This document shows positions 58,944 to 64,000 of a DNA stretch of 64,000 bases, one piece after another. This DNA is from Manihot esculenta (taxonomy: Eukaryota > Streptophyta > Magnoliopsida > Malpighiales > Euphorbiaceae), in assembly GCF_001659605.2 (NCBI RefSeq), contig NC_035162.2, positions 27,519,526 through 27,583,525 on the forward strand, given 5' to 3'. Made by a program: the position numbers and the translations under genes. Numbering within the stretch: position 1 is the stretch's first letter; each line of letters begins with the position of its first letter. Under the pieces are notes generated by a model, which searched no databases, had not been told where the DNA came from, and saw only the letters and a list, made by a program, of their open reading frames with translations.

Positions 58944-61900
58944 GAGTGGTATCAGAGCCCTAGGTTCATATGGTCGGACCTAAAGTGTCGGGCTCATAGA
59001 TGTTCTAGAAGGTCAAGCACACTAGGAAAATCATGTCCACTAGGATAGGATGTAGAGTCCTGTCTATATGATGATGTGATATGCCATGATGATATGCATG
59101 TGCATAAATGCTATGATGTGATGCTATGATGTGATGCTATGATGTGATGCTATGAATGTGATGAGGGTTCATGTGTGCCCACATGAACCATATGATGCTA
59201 ATGATTGCTTGTGCTATGTGCTGTTTTTCAGAAGATAGAATGAGAGGAACTCGTCGATCTGCACGATTGACTGGAGTGCCACCTCAGGACGAGGGCACTG
59301 ATGCCCATCCTCCAGCATTGCCTAGGGCAATGTCCAGTAGGTCCAACAGAGACAGAGTAGCTAGAGACCCTAGAAGGTCTTTGGATCTGGGTAGAAGCAG
59401 ATCAGTAAGGGGAACAGTGCAGGGAGGAATGTCTGAGGATATAGAAGTAGATCAGAGGAGGGATGGCAGTCTCGGTGTGAGCATGCCGGAAGAGGGCATG
59501 GGAGAATCAGAAGGAGGCACTCAGGCCGCGAGTTATGTCCAGCCACATCACTACCCACCCTATTCACACCATCCAGGGTATTCGATGGGAGGTACATCGG
59601 ATTACCCCAGTTTTAGCCCTTATCCTCCACATATGCCATACCCACCTTACTACCCACCATACTCTCAGTACCCCATGTACCCACCTCCACCTCCCTATAC
59701 CAGTACAGCAAACCCTACCCCAGGGGATGTTGTACCTCCACCACCACCAGTATCTACTGTCCCGGAAACACAAGTACCCAAACCTACCTCATCTGGAGGG
59801 AGCAAGGTCAAGATGACCGATTATATGAAGCTGGGTGCTCCCCAGTTTGAAACCGGTGATGATCCGTTCGTGTATTTGGAGCGGGTCAAGGCAATTACAG
59901 ATGAGATAGGGGCTGATGACAGTAGAGCCATTCAGATGGCCGGGTTCACGCTTAAGTGCAAGAAGGCACGGGAGTGGTTCAAGAATTATGTGAACCCGAG
60001 AGTGGACAGCATGAATTGGGAAGAGTTTTCAAATGAGTTTGCAGGATGGGCTTTCCCTGATAGTTCAAGGGAATTGAAGATGATAGAATTCGAGCAGCTG
60101 AGGCAAACTGATGACATGAGTATAGACGAGTACACAGACAGGTTCCTGGAGTTGTTGCCATATGCTGGGCTGAATTTGGACACAGATCAAAAGAAGTCAA
60201 GGAGATATATTATGAGGCTGCACTCCAGGTATTCCTCTTTGGTACAGTCAGCAGAGAGAGAGAGTTTCCATGCCATAGTGGATATGGCTAGGAGAATGGA
60301 GGCTAGTGCTATCGTTGAGGGGAAGGTAAAACAGTCAGTGGCACAGTCTTCTGGTTCCAAGACCCCAGGTGGGGAAAGGGTAGACTCTTCTTCTCTGAGT
60401 ACAGCAGTTGCAGGCAGTAAGAAGTGGGACAGAGGCCACAGAAAATCTAAGAAGAATAAGTTCTGGAACAAGATCAAGTCAGGTCTGGGTTTAGGCAGTG
60501 GCTCAAGCTCTGGCGCAGAGGTTACAGCATGTATGAGATGTGGGAGACCACACAAGGGAGTATGTCTGGCAGGGACAAACACATGTTTCAGATGCGGACA
60601 GGCGGGTCATTTGGCTCGAGACTGTCCTAGAGGAGCCTTTACAGCACCGTCTCAGCAGACAACCTCCGGCAGTGTGGTGCAGCCAGTAGCTCCAGCCGCA
60701 ACACAGGCCAGTGGCAGAGGCAGAGAGAGAGGGTCAGCCTCTTCATCAGCAGGATACAGAGGTGAAGGTCCATCAGCTCCGGCACGGATCTTCACTATGA
60801 CTCAGCAGGAGGCCAACACATCCAACACCGTGGTGGTAGGTAATCTCATCATTGGTTGTTCTGATGTGTATGCCTTAATGGACCCGGGTGCATCTCATTC
60901 TTTTATTGCTCCGAGAGTCGTGGAGAGGGTAGGATTGATGGTCTCTGGGTTAGAGTGTCCCCTATGGGTCAGTGGACCCAAGTGTGACCCGTCAGTGGCA
61001 GAGGCAGTCTGCCAATGTAGTCCAGTTTTCATAGAGGGGAGATGCCTTTCCGCCGACCTTGTGGTTCTAGATTTGACAGATTTTGACGTCATTCTAGGGA
61101 TGGATTGGTTATCGACCCATGGTGCTACCTTGGACTGTAGAGACAAGGTAGTCAGATTCAGAGATCAGGATGGGTCAGAGGTCGTCTTCAGAGGAGACAA
61201 GAGGGGTACACCTAGAGGTCTGATCTCAGCTCTTCAGGCTCGTAGGTTGCTTAGGAGGGGATGTCAGGGGTTTCTAGCTCATGTGAGAGAGTTAGATAGT
61301 CATGTCAGAGAGCCCGCCTCAGTGCCTGTGGTGAGTGAGTTCTTAGATGTTTTTCCAGACGAGCTGCCAGGGTTACCACCTGTTAGGGAGATAGAGTTCG
61401 AGATTGAGTTAATGCCTGGTACCAGACCGATCTCTATCCCTCCCTACAGGATGGCACCAGCTGAATTGAAAGAACTGAAGGAACAGTTGCAAGAGCTGGT
61501 AGATAAGGGTTTCATCCGACCGAGTACTTCACCTTGGGGTGCTCCGGTTTTGTTTGTGAGGAAGAAGGATGGATCCCTTAGACTTTGTATCGACTACAGA
61601 CAGTTGAACAAGGCCACTACCAAGAACAAGTACCCTTTGCCGAGGATCGACGATCTATTCGACCAGCTAGCAGGAGCAGGTTGTTTCTCCAAAATAGATC
61701 TGAGATCAGGGTACCATCAGTTGAGGATAAGGAATGAAGATGTACCGAAGACAGCTTTCAGGACCAGGTATGGGCACTATGAGTTCCTTGTGATGCCGTT
61801 TGGGCTGACCAACGCCCCTGCAGCATTCATGGACCTCATGAACAGAGTATTCAGTCAGTATCTGGATCACTTCGTTATTGTCTTCATAGATGATATCCTA

Positions 61901-63021
61901 GTGTATTCCAGGAATGCAGAGGAGCATGCCCATCACCTGAGGACAGTTTTGCAGACCTTGAGAGAGCATGGCTTGTATGCCAAGTTCTCCAAGTGTGAGT
62001 TTTGGCTTAGGAGCATTTCATTCTTGGGGCACATTGTGTCGGAACAGGGTATTGAAGTAGACCCCAAGAAGGTAGAGGCTGTAGCTAACTGGTCTAGACC
62101 CACCACAGTGACCGAGATCAAGAGTTTTCTGGGTTTAGCAGGTTACTACAGGAGGTTCGTACAGGACTTCTCAAAGATTGCTGCTCCTATGACCAAATTG
62201 ACAAAGAAGAATCAGAAGTTCATATGGACCGATCAGTGTGAGGGAAGCTTTGAGGAGCTTAAGAGGAGGTTGACTTCAGCACCGGTGTTAGCTCTGCCAA
62301 AAAGTGATGATGACTTCTCAGTATATTGTGATGCGTCCCGTGTGGGACTGGGTTGTGTGCTAATGCAAAATGAGAGGGTGATCGCTTATGCTTCTAGGCA
62401 GCTGAAGAAGCATGAGCTGAATTACCCCACACACGATCTAGAGATGGCAGCAGTCATCTTTGCACTCAAGATGTGGAGGCATTACCTCTATGGGGTAAAG
62501 TGTGAGATCTTCACAGATCATAAGAGCCTGCAACACATCTTGAGTCAGAGAGATTTGAATTTGAGGCAGAGGAGATGGGTAGAGCTGTTGAGTGACTATG
62601 ATTGTAAGATTCAGTACCATCCGGGTAAGGCGAATGTTGTGGCAGACGCCCTAAGCCGGAAATCACTCGGCAGTCTATCCCACATTTCAGCAGAGAGGAG
62701 GCCGGTGGTGAAGGAGTTCCACAGACTTATGAGTGAGGGATTACAGTTGGAGTTGTCTGGCACAGGTGCCTTAGTGGCTCAGATGAGAGTGACACCCGTG
62801 TTTCTGGAGCAGGTAGCTCAGAAACAGCATGAGGACCCAGAGTTGGTCAGGATAGCCAGAACGGTTCAGTCAGGCCAGAGTAATGAGTTCAAGTTTGATG
62901 ATAAGGGGATCCTCCGCTACGGGAACAGATTATGTGTGCCAGATGACATTGGTCTGAAGGGAGATATTATGGGGGAAGCCCATAATACTCGGTATAGTGT
63001 TCACCCTGGAGCCACCAAGAT
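58944..63021 (+). mobile_element. Second, 3'-truncated internal region of element C
   Basis: Repeats 51263-55343 with about six scattered differences, then five more within 62972-63011, and ends in the integrase H2C2 region where copia sequence starts. There is no polypurine tract or third LTR. The arrangement LTR-interior-LTR-part interior can arise from unequal recombination between elements followed by deletion; an assembly error is the alternative. Confidence 0.85.
59240..63021 (+). pseudogene. Truncated gag-pol of the second C copy
   Basis: The frame begins MRGTRR and is open through gag, protease, RT and RNase H, all with the same catalytic residues as the complete copy. It breaks after HPGATKM (residue about 1261). 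It then runs 22 codons into copia sequence before a stop at 63088, making an accidental chimera. Integrase core and chromodomain are lost. Residue differences from the complete copy include R-to-H and M-to-I in the arm and A-to-V before the protease. It could still express gag, protease and RT. Confidence 0.9.
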
Positions 63022-64000
63022 GAGTTATGGACTGGCAAAATGCCCATTTTGTCTTTCCTTAAGATTTGGGGTTGTGAGGCTTATGTGAAACGTCCAATTT
63101 CATATAAGCTAGCTCCAAAATCTATCAAGTGAAATTTTGTGGGGTATCCTAAGAAAACCAAAGGATACTATTTCTATATTCCCTCAGAGAACAAAGTGTT
63201 TGTTGCTGAAAATGGTACCTTTTTAGAAAAGGAATTTATCTCTCAGAGATTCAGTGGGAGTACAGTGCGTTTTGAGGAAACTCAAGCACCACAAGAGAAC
63301 ATTGAACCGCCGATAGAACCACTTTCAAAACCACAAACAGTTGTGAAACCTGAAAGGGTGACACAAGTTCCACGCAGATCTGATAGGACACGTCATCAGC
63401 CTGAGAGATGCGGATTTCTCATGACTGATAGTCGTGAACTTTTGCTCATTGATCAAGATGAGCCTACTACCTATCAAGAGGCTATGTCAGGTCTGGATTC
63501 CGAGAAATGGCTTTCTGCCATGAAATCTGAAATGCAATCCATGTATGACAATCGAGTTTGGTCATTAATTGATCCCCCTGAGGGTGTTAAGACCATTGGT
63601 TGCAAATGGGTTTTCAAGAAGAAAACTGACATGGATGGAAATGTGCATACCTACAAAGCAAGGCTTGTTGCAAAAGGTTTCAAACAGATTCATGGTATAG
63701 ACTATGATGAGACCTTTTCGCTAGTAGCAATGCTTAAGTTGGTTAGAATTCTCATTGCCATTGTTGCGTACTATGATTACGAGATATGGCAAATGGATGT
63801 CAAAACAGCTTTCCTTAATGGAAACTTGCTCGAGGATGTGTACATGACACAACCTGAGGGTTTTGTAATCCCTGAGAATTCTAGAAAGATTTGCAAGCTT
63901 CAAAGATCCATTTATGGATTGAAGCAAGCCTCTCGGAGATGGAATCTTTATTTTTATGAGACAGTCAGGGACTTTGGATTCATCAAAAATGAAGATGAAC
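63022..64000 (+). pseudogene. Ty1/copia pol of element H (integrase end to RT), open at window edge
   Basis: From GAG at 63022 the frame reads [23 protein letters not shown], a TGA at 63130-63132, then NFVGYPKKTKGYYFY and FLEKEFIS (integrase C-terminus), the linker with RRSDRTRHQPERCGF, and RT with MYDNRVWSLIDPPEG, YKARLVAKGFKQ, WQMDVKTAFLNGNL and LQRSIYGLKQASRRW. It is open to the window end; the YVDD-type motif would lie beyond. The TGA probably replaced a cysteine codon. Upstream pol is missing because of C and a deletion. It belongs with the LTR at 46875. Confidence 0.88.

Overview
This is plant nuclear DNA, almost certainly from a eudicot, made almost entirely of nested LTR retrotransposons. 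I found no ordinary host gene, rRNA or tRNA gene. The organism is inferred from chromodomain-bearing Tekay/Del-type Ty3/gypsy elements, Athila-like and Ty1/copia remnants, primer-binding sites matching plant initiator-tRNA-Met, and the AT-rich spacer. The species cannot be fixed from the sequence. Every comparison was made by eye.

Layout. (1) 1-25439: a decayed copia pol (410-1130 and 24417-25439) is split by element F, a short LTR element with LTRs near 1296-1805 and 12101-24416. F was itself invaded by A (2326-11852, minus), B (12566-22101, minus) and E (22126-24353, minus). A carries a solo LTR (4309-6588) inside one of its LTRs. (2) 25440-31711: an Athila-like element G (minus) without RT/integrase. 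(3) 31741-42605: a gypsy-type unit J (plus) split by D (32959-41897, minus). (4) 42606-46874: a partial copia LTR (H1) and 3.8 kb of unassigned AT-rich DNA. (5) 46875-64000: copia element H (5' LTR 46875-48396, pol from 63022) interrupted by C (48994-63021, plus). C is a complete element with one uninterrupted gag-pol, followed by a second, truncated internal region that shares its right LTR.

Five-bp target-site duplications were read for A (TTGTA), the solo LTR (AAAAC), B (CTTAG), E (CGTTC) and D (GTCTT), so the nesting order is firm for these.

How they work together. A, B, C and D belong to one extended Tekay-like group with 2.2-2.5 kb LTRs. C has an intact gag-protease-RT-RNase H-integrase-chromodomain polyprotein, and B has one broken only by two CAG-to-TAG stops. 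A and D keep a gag remnant but have lost most of pol, while retaining the same primer-binding site, polypurine tract and LTR blocks, so they look like non-autonomous partners. The shared non-coding sequence is the most interesting part: two clusters of a 13-bp inverted repeat TTCGGC-N-GCCGAA, CCAGG/CCTGG hairpin units with a compensatory change, a 22-bp inverted repeat before the polypurine tract, and a splice donor in the LTR paired with an acceptor just before the gag ATG. The last suggests a leader intron of about 2 kb that removes the primer-binding site.
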